Source: Flavobacterium sp. W4I14 (lineage in GTDB: Bacteria; Bacteroidota; Bacteroidia; Sphingobacteriales; Sphingobacteriaceae). From it: a stretch of 64,000 nucleotides of DNA. The notes under the pieces are model-generated. The model did not search any database, was not told the origin of the DNA, and saw nothing but the letters and a program-made list of their open reading frames with translations. The number at the start of each line of letters is the position of its first letter. Positions within the stretch are counted from its first letter, which is position 1. Positions 18,275 to 27,502 of the stretch are shown here, one piece after another. The DNA is taken from the NCBI GenBank assembly GCA_030817875.1, contig JAUSZU010000001.1, positions 1,240,001 to 1,304,000 on the forward strand, given 5' to 3'. Position numbers and translations under genes: made by a program.

Positions 18275-20047
18275 ATGAATTTTATTATTGCCGAAACGCA
18301 GAAAGCCATTTTTGAACTTTATAAGGAAGAAGTAGCCGAAAGTGTAATCAACATACAAGAAACACGTAAAGAATTTGAAGGACAGGCAACAATTGTTGTT
18401 TTTCCGATCACGAAAATTTCAAAAAAATCGCCAGAACAAACTGCTACTGAAATTGGCGAATATTTGATTGCAAATGTAACCGATATTACTAAATTTAATG
18501 TGGTTAAAGGCTTTTTGAACTTAAGCATTGCCGAAAGTTATTTCTTAAAACAATTTAACGAAGAAATTTTATCGCCTGATTTTGGCGTGTATGCACCGAA
18601 TGGAAAAAAGGTAATGGTAGAATATTCGTCGCCAAATACCAATAAACCGCTTCACCTGGGGCACGTGCGTAATAACCTTTTGGGTTACTCGGTTTCTGAG
18701 CTGCTTAAAGCTTACGGTTACGATGTGGTAAAGGTAAACCTGGTTAACGATCGTGGGATCCACATCTGTAAATCGATGCTGGCCTGGCAAAAATGGGGCA
18801 ATGGCGAAACACCCGAAAGTACTGGCTTAAAAGGCGATCATTTGGTTGGAAAATACTACGTAATTTTTGATAAAGAGTACAAAAAAGAAATCGATGCTTT
18901 AAAAGCGGAAGGACAAACAGAAGAAGATGCCAAGAAAAATGCACCATTAATTAAAGAAGCGCAACAAATGCTTTTGAAATGGGAGCAAGGGGATGAGGAA
19001 GTAGTTTCGCTTTGGAAAACCATGAACGAATGGGTTTACGCTGGTTTTAACGTAACGTATAAAAACCTTGGGGTAGATTTTGATAAATTCTATTACGAAA
19101 GTAATACCTACCTATTAGGAAAAGGTACGGTTGATGAAGGTTTGGCCAAAGGCGTTTTCTTTAAAAAGGAAGATGGTTCGGTATGGATCGATTTAACTGC
19201 CGACGGTTTAGACCAGAAGCTGGTTTTACGTGCTGATGGAACTTCGGTTTACATTACACAGGATTTAGGTACTGCCGAAATGAAACACGACGATTTCAAT
19301 ATGGATGAGTCGATTTATGTGGTAGGAAATGAGCAGGATTACCATTTCAAAGTGTTATTCCTGATTTTAGAGAAACTGGGCAAAAGCTGGGCAAAAGGTT
19401 TATATCATTTATCGTACGGAATGGTCGATCTGCCAAACGGTAAGATGAAAAGCCGCGAAGGAACTGTTGTAGATGCCGACGAGTTGATTGAAAGCATGGT
19501 AACTACGGCCCGCGAAAAAACAGAAGAATTAGGTAAGACCAACGATTTTAGTGAAGAAGATAAAGCAGAACTGTATAAAAATATAGGTTTAGGGGCGTTA
19601 AAATATTTCCTTTTAAAGGTTGAACCTAAGAAACGTTTGTTGTTCAATCCTGCTGAAAGTATCGATTTTCAGGGTAATACAGGTCCATTTATCCAATACA
19701 CACATGCGCGGATTAAATCGCTGTTGAGCAAGTCTGATTATCAGTTTGCAGTTTGCAGTGAGCAATTTTCAGGAATATCGGATGTAGAATTGGAAATGAT
19801 TCTGCAATTGGCAAAATATCCTGCAGAGATTGCTATTGCCGCTAAGGCCTACAGCCCGGCGAGTTTGGCCAACTATTTATACGAACTGGCTAAGCTGTTC
19901 AACAAGTTTTACCATGAGGTACCGCCAATTGTAAAAACAGAAGAAGGTGAAGTTAAACAGTTCCGTTTAAACCTGAGTAAAAAAACGGCTGATATTATTC
20001 ATGCCGGAATGTTGATTTTAGGGATTACTTCGCCAGAGCGAATGTAG
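18275..20047 (+). CDS. argS: Arginyl-tRNA synthetase
   Basis: Class I synthetase charging tRNA-Arg, 590 residues. It has the N-terminal additional domain (residues 1-90), the HIGH-equivalent HLGHVRNN near residue 127, the KMSKS-equivalent KMKSREG near residue 390, and a C-terminal anticodon-binding (DALR) domain ending GMLILGITSPERM. Within the C-terminal part, about residues 488-502, a short stretch (SDYQFAVCSEQF) is encoded by a 7-base tandem repeat and looks like an in-frame insertion. The gene is otherwise normal, and lies divergent from the arginine deiminase gene. Confidence 0.97.
   Translation: MNFIIAETQKAIFELYKEEVAESVINIQETRKEFEGQATIVVFPITKISKKSPEQTATEIGEYLIANVTDITKFNVVKGFLNLSIAESYFLKQFNEEILSPDFGVYAPNGKKVMVEYSSPNTNKPLHLGHVRNNLLGYSVSELLKAYGYDVVKVNLVNDRGIHICKSMLAWQKWGNGETPESTGLKGDHLVGKYYVIFDKEYKKEIDALKAEGQTEEDAKKNAPLIKEAQQMLLKWEQGDEEVVSLWKTMNEWVYAGFNVTYKNLGVDFDKFYYESNTYLLGKGTVDEGLAKGVFFKKEDGSVWIDLTADGLDQKLVLRADGTSVYITQDLGTAEMKHDDFNMDESIYVVGNEQDYHFKVLFLILEKLGKSWAKGLYHLSYGMVDLPNGKMKSREGTVVDADELIESMVTTAREKTEELGKTNDFSEEDKAELYKNIGLGALKYFLLKVEPKKRLLFNPAESIDFQGNTGPFIQYTHARIKSLLSKSDYQFAVCSEQFSGISDVELEMILQLAKYPAEIAIAAKAYSPASLANYLYELAKLFNKFYHEVPPIVKTEEGEVKQFRLNLSKKTADIIHAGMLILGITSPERM
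19742..19769. repeat. Heptamer tandem run inside argS
   Basis: CAGTTTG, CAGTTTG, CAGTGAG and CAATTTT follow in phase with a 7-base period. Such low-complexity runs otherwise occur between genes in this window. Here the run is translated as part of ArgS. Confidence 0.75.
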
Positions 20048-20107
20048 ATACTGTTGGCTGAAGCCAGCGGTAATGAATTCGGAAGAATTGATTTAAAAAT
20101 TTAATTG

Positions 20108-20872
20108 GTGGTTAACGAACTGATTTTACTTTGCCTGGTGGCTTTTGCTGCCGGTTTTATAGATGCTATTGTAGGTGGCGGCGGTTTATTACAAACTCCG
20201 GCCATTTTACTTATTTTGCCCCATTATCCTGTTGCCACGCTTTTAGGCACTACCAAAATCCCATCTATGGCGGGTACAACGCTCGCCGCTTTCAAATATT
20301 CGAAACAGGTTCGGTTTAATTATAAAGTGCTTGCAGCATGTGTGGCAACTGCATTTTGTGCTGCACTTTTGGGCGCGTTTCTGGTAAGCAGGATCGATAA
20401 TTCGGTAATCAAACCTGTAATTCTGGTCGTACTCATTTTAGTTGCACTTTATACTTACTTTAATAAACAATTTGGTATCCACCAGGAGAAAACCCATTCG
20501 CTTAAACAACAGGTTTTAGTGGCCGGTTTATTTGGGATATTGATCGGTTTTTATGATGGTTTAATCGGGCCAGGCACAGGATCTTTTCTGATTTTGGTTT
20601 TCATTGCGGTTTTGGGCTTCGATTTTATTGGCGCCAGTGCACATGCCAAAATTGTAAATATGGCGACTAATCTGGCAGCCATTGTCTATTTCAGTTCTAC
20701 AGGGCATATTCTGTTTCAATACGCTATACCGATGGCGCTTTTTAACCTAACCGGTGCTTTCTTCGGTACAAAACTGGCTTTGCTTAAAGGAAATAAATTT
20801 GTCCGTGTATTTTTTCTGATCGTTGTTTTTGGAACAATTTTAAGATTTGCTTATGATGCTTTATTAAAATAA
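20108..20872 (+). CDS. TSUP family (TauE/SafE-like) membrane transporter
   Basis: Integral membrane protein of about 254 residues with 7-8 hydrophobic helices and the family's paired repeats. GFIDAIVGGGGLLQTPA near residue 16 and GFYDGLIGPGTGSF near residue 152 are the characteristic half-repeat motifs. TSUP proteins export or import small sulfur or carboxylate anions; the substrate here is unknown. There is no ATG at the expected N-terminus. Translation probably begins at GTG 20108 or the adjacent TTG 20105 (reading VVNELILLCL). It follows argS by 60 bases and may be co-transcribed. Confidence 0.88.
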   Translation: MVNELILLCLVAFAAGFIDAIVGGGGLLQTPAILLILPHYPVATLLGTTKIPSMAGTTLAAFKYSKQVRFNYKVLAACVATAFCAALLGAFLVSRIDNSVIKPVILVVLILVALYTYFNKQFGIHQEKTHSLKQQVLVAGLFGILIGFYDGLIGPGTGSFLILVFIAVLGFDFIGASAHAKIVNMATNLAAIVYFSSTGHILFQYAIPMALFNLTGAFFGTKLALLKGNKFVRVFFLIVVFGTILRFAYDALLK

Positions 20873-20898
20873 GATAATCTTAGTAGATTTGTTTATCT

Positions 20899-23800
20899 AT
20901 GATTAGATTAACGTTTAAATTTATTCTCGCTTCATTTTTACTTGCGATTTTTATTTCTTTTTCTTTAGATACACGTGCAGAGGTTTTTATTGTAACTTCA
21001 AACGCAGATGCTGGTTCGGGAACTTTAAGAGATGCATTAATCAAAGCGGCTGCAAATGGCAGTGCCGATAAAGACTTTATTCATTTTAATTTAGCAGATC
21101 AAAGTGAAAGCGGAAGAACCATAACCTTGTTAAGTCAATTGCCAGATGTTTCTTCGAATTTGGATATCGATGGATCGACACAATCAGGTAATTTTTTTGG
21201 TGTAAGTACAGCCAAAGTGCAAATTAAAATGTCATTTTCTTATTTAACTACTTATTACGGACTAACATTGATAAACGTTAATGATGTAGGTATTTATGGT
21301 ATTTACATCATAAATTTATTGCCAACCACTGCACCGGGAAGCTGGGCACAACGGCAAGGGATATGTTTACGGCAAGCAAAAAATATAAAAATTGGGGCAG
21401 CTGGAAAAGGGAATGTGATTTGTGGCTTTACACATGAATTAGGGGTTAATGTTAATTTAACTGGTGGACAAATTCAGTATTATTCAGAAAATTTAACAGT
21501 TCAGGCTACTATTATTGGCTTTGACTCTGATGGTGTGACATTACCGATGTCTTTTTCCGGAGCTCAATCGATGTATTCCATATATGGACTGGTAGATATT
21601 GGTGGAAGTAGTCCTGCAGAAGGAAATGTATTTGCAAAAGGTATTAATTTCGCCCAGAGCAATTACAACTCAAATAACGATCCATTATATTCTACTCCGG
21701 CAACGATAAAAATTAGAAATAATAAAATTGGTACAAATTTTACCGGAGACCTTGCAACGCCATTATCATCAGGTCTTAGTGTGGTAACAGTTAACCCAAA
21801 TGGTAAAAATACAATCAGTATAGAAGATAATGTCATTTCTAGCGAAGGGTATGCAATTAACCTTTTAAATAATGGGATGCCCGTAAGTATCAAAAGAAAT
21901 TTTATTGGTATTGACAAGAGCTTAACCAAGCGATTGCGAGCTTCAACAGGTGTTTTTGTTTACTATTCGGATGGTGTAGTTATTGGTGGGCAAGACCCGG
22001 CAGACGCAAATTACATCGCCTATTGTAAGCCGGTAAATGTTTGGCCCTATTCAACTGTTTCAGTGAATAAGAATAGCTTTTTCTGTACAGTTGGTGCATA
22101 TCCAATGATATTTACCAATAGCTCTCGTACAATTCCTGTGGTAAATATTCAAAATCTCACCACAAATGCTGTATCTGGTACGGCTACACCAAACTCAACA
22201 ATAGAACTTTTTTACAGCGACTTGTGTGGAACATGTTCTCCGGAAACCTATTTTGCCAGTACCACAGCTGATGTCAATGGCAACTGGAGCTATAATGGGA
22301 ATATTTTAAGATCGGTAATTGCTTCTGCAACATTAAATGGCTCTACATCAGAATTTACCCGAACCAGGATTGATGTTTCAGGGGTTAAGGTTATTCATGC
22401 ATGTTCTAATACGGGCTCAATTACAGGGGTGTTGCCATTAAGTGCTGCTTATGTAGAGTGGTTGGATGCTACTGGAAATGTAGTCGGGAGAGGCAGAGAT
22501 CTTTTAAATGTACCTATTGGTACCTATCGCTTAAAAGCTACCAATGGAGATTGTAGTGAAGTAACACCATGGTTTGAAATTAAAAAGGGATTGATAACAA
22601 ATGCCACAAATGTTCAGACAGTAAATCCTGCTTGTGGTACTGGTGGTCGTATCAGCGGTTTACAGGTTGTAAATAATACTGCATCACCTGCAGTTTACAG
22701 CTGGAAAAATGAATTGGGTACGGAAGTAGCTACAACATTAAATTTAACAAATGTTACGCCTGGAAGATATACCTTAACCATATCCACATTGGATAATAGT
22801 TGTAGAGATACTTATGGGCCGATTACCTTAGCTACTAGTTCCGGACCAAACATTAGCCTGCTTTCCCTATCAATAAAACCAGCTAATTGTGGTACAAATT
22901 CTGGCGGTATTACCGGAATTATAGCAACTGGAAGTGGCACTTTGACCTATAAATGGAAAAACGACAACAATGTGCAGGTTGCAAGCTTAAAGGATTTGGT
23001 AAATCAGCCGCCCGGCAAATACACTTTAGAAGTTACAGACCAATCCAGTTGCGGAGCGGCAATTACACCGGTCATTACCATTCCTGATGCCAACGCCATT
23101 ACCATTAATGATAGCCAGAAACAAGTTTTAAATCCTACTTGTTCGGGTAATAATGGAAGTATAAAAGGTTTGCTAATAACTGGAGCTAATTCCTATGTCT
23201 GGAAAAATATTGGCGGTCAAGTAGTTGGTAACCAGTTGGATTTAGAAGGGGTGCCTTCCGGAAGTTACCAGTTAACAGCTTCAAATCAGTCCTGTAATAA
23301 AACTTATGATCTTACCTTAGTTACACAGCCAAATTTGATCGATGCTAGGGGCATTACAAAAGTAATTACCGATGCCTCTTGTGGATTAAACAATGGAAAA
23401 ATCATAATTACAATGCAGAATGCGAGTCATTTGCCCAAAAGTTATAGGTGGGAAGACAAATCAGGTAAGACCGTTGGGGGGAATACAGCTGTACTTGAAA
23501 ACGTAGACGCTGGAGATTATAGTGTTTATGGAATAGATGATAATGGTTGCGAAATATATCTGATTACTTACAGCGTTAATAGACAAGCTGAACTTGCTTT
23601 AGTAAATAGCAATGTTCGTATTGCAGATGATAATTGTAATCAAGAATTGGGAAGTATTACTGGAATGCAAATTAGTGGTGGCCTTGCACCTTATAGCTAT
23701 AAATGGACTAATGACGCTGGTATTCAGGTTGGCAATAATTTAGACATATACAATTTACCTAAAGGTAATTATAAACTGGAAGTTACTGATGCTTTAAATT

Positions 23801-24360
23801 GCTCGCCATTGATTTCGAATTTTGCGGTTGATAATCTTACCAGCCAAATTACAGCACCAACTGTTACACCAATTCAACTTTGTTCACCGGGCGAAGCAAC
23901 TTTGCGGGCAAGTGGATCGACAAAAGCCACCAGCTATGCCCTTTATGAAAGTGAAGAGGCTTCATTTCCTATAGACGTTTCTGTTAGCGGGATTTTTAAA
24001 GTTGATGTCAGAGGTGATAAAAATTACTTTATTGCTCAACGTATCGGCGATTGCGAAAGTATAAAAATGGAAGTGAAAATTACAGTAGGCTTATCAGGAT
24101 TGACTGTAGCAAATTCGATTTCACCTAACAACGATGGTATTAATGATATTTGGAATTTAAATGGTATTGAAAATTATCCCAAGGCACACATTCAAATTTT
24201 TAATAGAGTAGGAAATAAGGTTTATGAATCTGTGGGATATACCATGCCGTTTGATGGAACGATGAAGGGTTCTAGACTTCCGGTAGGTGTATATTATTAT
24301 ATCATAAAATTAAGTCAGGCGTGTGAAATAGTTACAGGCTCGATAACTTTATTATATTAA
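20899..24360 (+). CDS. Large secreted adhesin-like protein with T9SS type B (CHU_C) C-terminus
   Basis: A 1153-residue exported protein with a signal peptide at about 1-28. Residues about 30-430 look like a right-handed beta-helix region: DADAGSGTLRDALIKAA, then many short strands with NxIG/IGG turns. From about residue 498 to 980 there are six SprB-like modules of 70-85 residues, each starting near a Cys and a Gly-rich turn (ACGTGGRISG, NCGTNSGGITG, TCSGNNGSIKG, SCGLNNGK, NCNQELGSITG) and containing Y.W(K/T)N. Residues about 1068-1153 are the gliding-motility CHU_C domain (SPNNDGINDIWNL ... LPVGVYYYIIKL), the type B signal for type IX secretion. It is likely a cell-surface or released protein. 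Confidence 0.9.
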   Translation: MIRLTFKFILASFLLAIFISFSLDTRAEVFIVTSNADAGSGTLRDALIKAAANGSADKDFIHFNLADQSESGRTITLLSQLPDVSSNLDIDGSTQSGNFFGVSTAKVQIKMSFSYLTTYYGLTLINVNDVGIYGIYIINLLPTTAPGSWAQRQGICLRQAKNIKIGAAGKGNVICGFTHELGVNVNLTGGQIQYYSENLTVQATIIGFDSDGVTLPMSFSGAQSMYSIYGLVDIGGSSPAEGNVFAKGINFAQSNYNSNNDPLYSTPATIKIRNNKIGTNFTGDLATPLSSGLSVVTVNPNGKNTISIEDNVISSEGYAINLLNNGMPVSIKRNFIGIDKSLTKRLRASTGVFVYYSDGVVIGGQDPADANYIAYCKPVNVWPYSTVSVNKNSFFCTVGAYPMIFTNSSRTIPVVNIQNLTTNAVSGTATPNSTIELFYSDLCGTCSPETYFASTTADVNGNWSYNGNILRSVIASATLNGSTSEFTRTRIDVSGVKVIHACSNTGSITGVLPLSAAYVEWLDATGNVVGRGRDLLNVPIGTYRLKATNGDCSEVTPWFEIKKGLITNATNVQTVNPACGTGGRISGLQVVNNTASPAVYSWKNELGTEVATTLNLTNVTPGRYTLTISTLDNSCRDTYGPITLATSSGPNISLLSLSIKPANCGTNSGGITGIIATGSGTLTYKWKNDNNVQVASLKDLVNQPPGKYTLEVTDQSSCGAAITPVITIPDANAITINDSQKQVLNPTCSGNNGSIKGLLITGANSYVWKNIGGQVVGNQLDLEGVPSGSYQLTASNQSCNKTYDLTLVTQPNLIDARGITKVITDASCGLNNGKIIITMQNASHLPKSYRWEDKSGKTVGGNTAVLENVDAGDYSVYGIDDNGCEIYLITYSVNRQAELALVNSNVRIADDNCNQELGSITGMQISGGLAPYSYKWTNDAGIQVGNNLDIYNLPKGNYKLEVTDALNCSPLISNFAVDNLTSQITAPTVTPIQLCSPGEATLRASGSTKATSYALYESEEASFPIDVSVSGIFKVDVRGDKNYFIAQRIGDCESIKMEVKITVGLSGLTVANSISPNNDGINDIWNLNGIENYPKAHIQIFNRVGNKVYESVGYTMPFDGTMKGSRLPVGVYYYIIKLSQACEIVTGSITLLY

Positions 24361-24443
24361 TATTTACTTGGTAAGCAAAAAATAAATACTACATCTTTAT
24401 TTGGTAAATTGGTCTAATATGTAATGTAAAAAAGGATTGACAA

Positions 24444-24478
24444 AAAAAGCATCGCTAGTTTAATCCAGTGATGCTTTT
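24444..24478. terminator. Two-way terminator between converging genes
   Basis: AAAAAGCATC(G)CT pairs with AG(T)GATGCTTTTT around a ten-base loop. It has A residues before and T residues after the stem, so it can work on both strands: for the CHU_C protein gene and the AI-2E family gene. Confidence 0.85.
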
Positions 24479-24493
24479 TCTTTTCTATTTAAA

Positions 24494-24514
24494 GACTTAG
24501 GACTACGGACTATT
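24494..24514. repeat. Degenerate heptamer run overlapping the AI-2E gene stop
   Basis: GACTTAG, GACTACG and GACTATT are three units of the GGACTAT type. The TAG stop of the minus-strand permease gene (complement of 24510-24512) lies inside the last unit. Confidence 0.7.
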
Positions 24515-25634
24515 TCCCTTCAATCCCCGATTTAGTTGCCACAGGTTTCTTCTTTCTAAAAGTAGGGAAGGTCATAGGACTTTTGGCTGGTCGTTCATCA
24601 CCTAATAATACGCCCCATTGTTTAAATGATTCTGTACGGTCAAAAATAATTTTTAATACTGCCACAATCGGTAACGCGAGGAACATACCGGAGACACCTG
24701 CTATGCTTCCACCTATAAATACCCCAAGAATGGCAAATAAAGCATTTATTTTTACTTTAGAGCCTACAATGCGCGGCATTAAGATGTTATTATCTAAAAA
24801 CTGAACAAATGCAATAACCCCTAAAACGGTAATTACCGGCCATAATTCTTGAGAGGAAGTAAGGGTTAGCAATACGCCAATTAAGTTGCCAATTAAAGCG
24901 CCCACATAAGGGATTAGGTTTAAGATGGCGAAGATTACCCCAATTAATAACGCATGTTTAATACCGATTAGCATTAATATTCCGCCCAGTAAAATGGTCA
25001 TGTAAGTAATTTGAATTAATAACCCAATTAGGTAACTTTTAATAATCGATTCGGTTTCATAAATGGCTTCTTTCACTTTTGGGTGATCATCTGTTTTAAA
25101 CCACATGAAGATAAAGCGCAATAAAATATCTTTATAAAAAAGCATCAGATAGATGTAAATAGGCAACAAACCAATGAATACGAAAATACCGCTAAGTGTA
25201 ACTGCTGCACCACCTGCAAGCGAGGTGCCCATGTTCATTAAATCATCACTTTTATCCTGAATAAATGCTTTTTGCTCCTTATCGTCGTAACGCGTAATTC
25301 GGCTGATCCAATCGCTCAAAGAATTGATATGCTGCGTAACATTTGCTTTTATCTGAGGAAAATCTTTAACCAAAATACCTATCTGATTGGAAAAAAACCA
25401 AATAATGAGGGCTACAAAGAGTGCAACCAGTAAAATTGATAGAATAATGGATAGCGATTCGGGAATTTTTTTCCGTTTTAAAAAGCGGTAAACCGGTAGC
25501 AACATAATGCTGATAAAAAAGGCCATCAACATGGGCATGATAATATCGCGGCCGATAACCATAACAGCTACAATAGCCATCAAGCCCAATAACTCTATAG
25601 ATCGTTTTACGGTTAGTGGTAAATTATTAGTCAT
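24510..25634 (-). CDS. AI-2E family transporter (PerM-like)
   Basis: Multi-pass membrane protein of 374 residues with about eight helices. The arrangement is two to three N-terminal helices, a soluble stretch (residues about 85-145), then a C-terminal block with the family's conserved glycines and prolines (LIPYVGALIGNLIGV, FLDNNILMPRIVGSKV). The family includes autoinducer-2 exporters and Na+/H+ antiporters; the substrate cannot be assigned here. The cytosolic tail is Lys/Pro-rich. It stands alone on the minus strand. Confidence 0.9.
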   Translation of the reverse strand: MTNNLPLTVKRSIELLGLMAIVAVMVIGRDIIMPMLMAFFISIMLLPVYRFLKRKKIPESLSIILSILLVALFVALIIWFFSNQIGILVKDFPQIKANVTQHINSLSDWISRITRYDDKEQKAFIQDKSDDLMNMGTSLAGGAAVTLSGIFVFIGLLPIYIYLMLFYKDILLRFIFMWFKTDDHPKVKEAIYETESIIKSYLIGLLIQITYMTILLGGILMLIGIKHALLIGVIFAILNLIPYVGALIGNLIGVLLTLTSSQELWPVITVLGVIAFVQFLDNNILMPRIVGSKVKINALFAILGVFIGGSIAGVSGMFLALPIVAVLKIIFDRTESFKQWGVLLGDERPAKSPMTFPTFRKKKPVATKSGIEGK

Positions 25635-25800
25635 AAAAAGCTTAATCTGATATGAGGTTTATAACACAATTGTTATCGAAATGTTTTAAGTTACGAAAGT
25701 TAGCTGGGAATTTGGCCTGGCATCGATTAACCAATTTCAACAATTAACCAATACTCAAAAAAAATTACTTCCCATACACGATATACCCACAGATTAGGCT

Positions 25801-25808
25801 TATTTTTG
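25801..25808 (+). promoter_or_regulatory. -7 element upstream of mnmE
   Basis: TATTTTTG matches the Bacteroidota TAnnTTTG -7 box and lies 17 bases before the mnmE ATG. A clear TTTG at the -33 distance is not visible. Confidence 0.5.
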
Positions 25809-25825
25809 CAGCTTTAATACAACAC

Positions 25826-27184
25826 ATGTACAATCAAGATACTATTATTGCTTTATCTACGCCTTCGGGTTCAGGTGCCATTGGCGTGATCCGCTTATCT
25901 GGTCCCGAGGCTATTTCGTTAACGAATGCCGTTTTCGCTGGAAAAGATTTAGAAAAGCAGGCTACTCATACCTTACATTTTGGTTTGGTTAAGGATGGCG
26001 ATCATATTGTTGATGAGGTTGTTGCGGGTTTATTTGTTGCGCCTAAATCGTATACCAAAGAAAATGTGGTAGAGATTTCTTGTCACGGTTCTAATTACAT
26101 CATCCAGCAGATTATTAACCTCTTGATTAGCAAAGGAGCGCGTGCGGCCAAACCTGGCGAATTTACCTTACGTGCATTTTTAAATGGCGCTTTCGATTTA
26201 AGTCAGGCAGAAGCTGTTGCAGATTTAATTGCTTCTAATTCAAAAGCTTCGCACGATGTAGCCATGCAGCAGATGCGTGGCGGTTTTGCTACCGAGTTAA
26301 AAGGCTTGCGCGAACAGTTGATCCATTTTGCTTCGATGATTGAACTCGAATTGGATTTTGCTGAAGAGGATGTAGAATTTGCCAATCGTGAGCAATTAAA
26401 AAATCTGGTTAACAAAATCAATTACGTTTTACAACGTTTGATATCTTCTTTCGAAATGGGAAATGTGATTAAAAATGGGGTTCCGATTGTGATTGCTGGT
26501 AAACCTAATGTAGGTAAATCTACATTACTGAATGCTTTATTAAATGAGGAACGTGCCATTGTTTCTGATATTGCCGGAACCACGCGTGATACCATTGAGG
26601 ATGAATTAACCATTGGTGGCATTGTCTTCCGTTTTATCGATACCGCTGGAATCCGCGATACAGCCGATATTATTGAGGCACTAGGGGTAGAGCGTACCTT
26701 AGAGAAAATGAAGCAGGCGAAACTGATTATTTATATGGCCGATGCTGCTCAAGGTATTTCGGAAATTGAAGAGCAGGTACGTGGTTTAGAACAGTTGGCT
26801 ATTCCATATTTAATTCTGGTGAATAAAGCCGATCTGATCTCAGTGGGACAACGTAAAGCTTTCGAAGCTTTAAATGTGGTTTTTATCTCCGCAAAAGAGA
26901 AACAGGGCATTGATGAATTAAAAACGACTTTGTTGGAGCAGGTTAACTTACACCATATTAATACCAGCGAAACCCTGGTGACGAATATCCGCCATGTAGA
27001 AGCTTTAAAACAGACCGAACATGCGCTGCAAAGGGTTTTGGCTAATGTAGACAATCCGGTTACATTAGATTTTTTAGCAATGGATATTAAACAGGCACTG
27101 CATTATCTTGGTGAAATTACAGGGACAGTTACCACTGATGATTTGTTAGAGAATATATTTACGAAGTTCTGCATCGGCAAATAA
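25826..27184 (+). CDS. mnmE: tRNA modification GTPase MnmE (TrmE)
   Basis: Works with MnmG to place the (carboxymethyl)aminomethyl group on U34 of certain tRNAs. The 452-residue length is standard. The N-terminal folate-binding domain begins DTIIALSTPSGSGAIGVIRLSG. The G domain has GKPNVGKST near residue 227, DIAGTTRD, DTAGIRD and NKAD. The protein ends in the invariant FCIGK, whose Cys is needed for the reaction. The 3' end directly borders an accessory region with an integrase gene. Elements such as Salmonella genomic island 1 are known to integrate at exactly this gene end. Confidence 0.97.
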   Translation: MYNQDTIIALSTPSGSGAIGVIRLSGPEAISLTNAVFAGKDLEKQATHTLHFGLVKDGDHIVDEVVAGLFVAPKSYTKENVVEISCHGSNYIIQQIINLLISKGARAAKPGEFTLRAFLNGAFDLSQAEAVADLIASNSKASHDVAMQQMRGGFATELKGLREQLIHFASMIELELDFAEEDVEFANREQLKNLVNKINYVLQRLISSFEMGNVIKNGVPIVIAGKPNVGKSTLLNALLNEERAIVSDIAGTTRDTIEDELTIGGIVFRFIDTAGIRDTADIIEALGVERTLEKMKQAKLIIYMADAAQGISEIEEQVRGLEQLAIPYLILVNKADLISVGQRKAFEALNVVFISAKEKQGIDELKTTLLEQVNLHHINTSETLVTNIRHVEALKQTEHALQRVLANVDNPVTLDFLAMDIKQALHYLGEITGTVTTDDLLENIFTKFCIGK

Positions 27185-27400
27185 CCCCCAAAAACAACCA
27201 CTAATTTTGACAACTTACGACAATCAACCTACTGATTGTTAATAAGTTATGTTAATATTTCTCCCCCGATTTCTTGGAGGTTTACCACTATTTTTCGCAT
27301 TTTTGTTGCTCATTTGTTGCTCGAGCGACCGAAATCTTTCCCAAAAAAATCATGGGTGAAATGATGTCGCTTATCGACACTTAACGACACTAAAAAACAT
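27167..27400. other. Probable attachment end of an integrated element
   Basis: The last 18 bases of mnmE (TTCTGCATCGGCAAATAA, 27167-27184) are followed by a gene-free stretch full of short repeats. These are an inverted pair ACAATCA / TGATTGT (27220-27239), two TTTGTTGCTC decamers one base apart (27302-27322) and two 10-base-phased units TTATCGACAC and TTAACGACAC (27371-27390). Such clusters resemble core and arm-type binding sites of tyrosine recombinases. I could not find a second copy of the mnmE end to the right, so the far boundary is unknown. Confidence 0.5.
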
Positions 27401-27502
27401 TAAACAGCGCTAATAGGCCACTATTTGAGGGGAAATTACCACTGATGTTCTAGGGTCTAAAAGTCTGGTCGACCTGCAGCAGATGTAGCAAAAAAGGATG
27501 AA

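Noticed and set aside
27466..27482. A GTCGACCTGCAG string like a cloning-vector polylinker, suggesting contamination
   Set aside because: The match is only 12 bases and the flanks do not continue as vector; it is within the element's spacer and is most likely chance.
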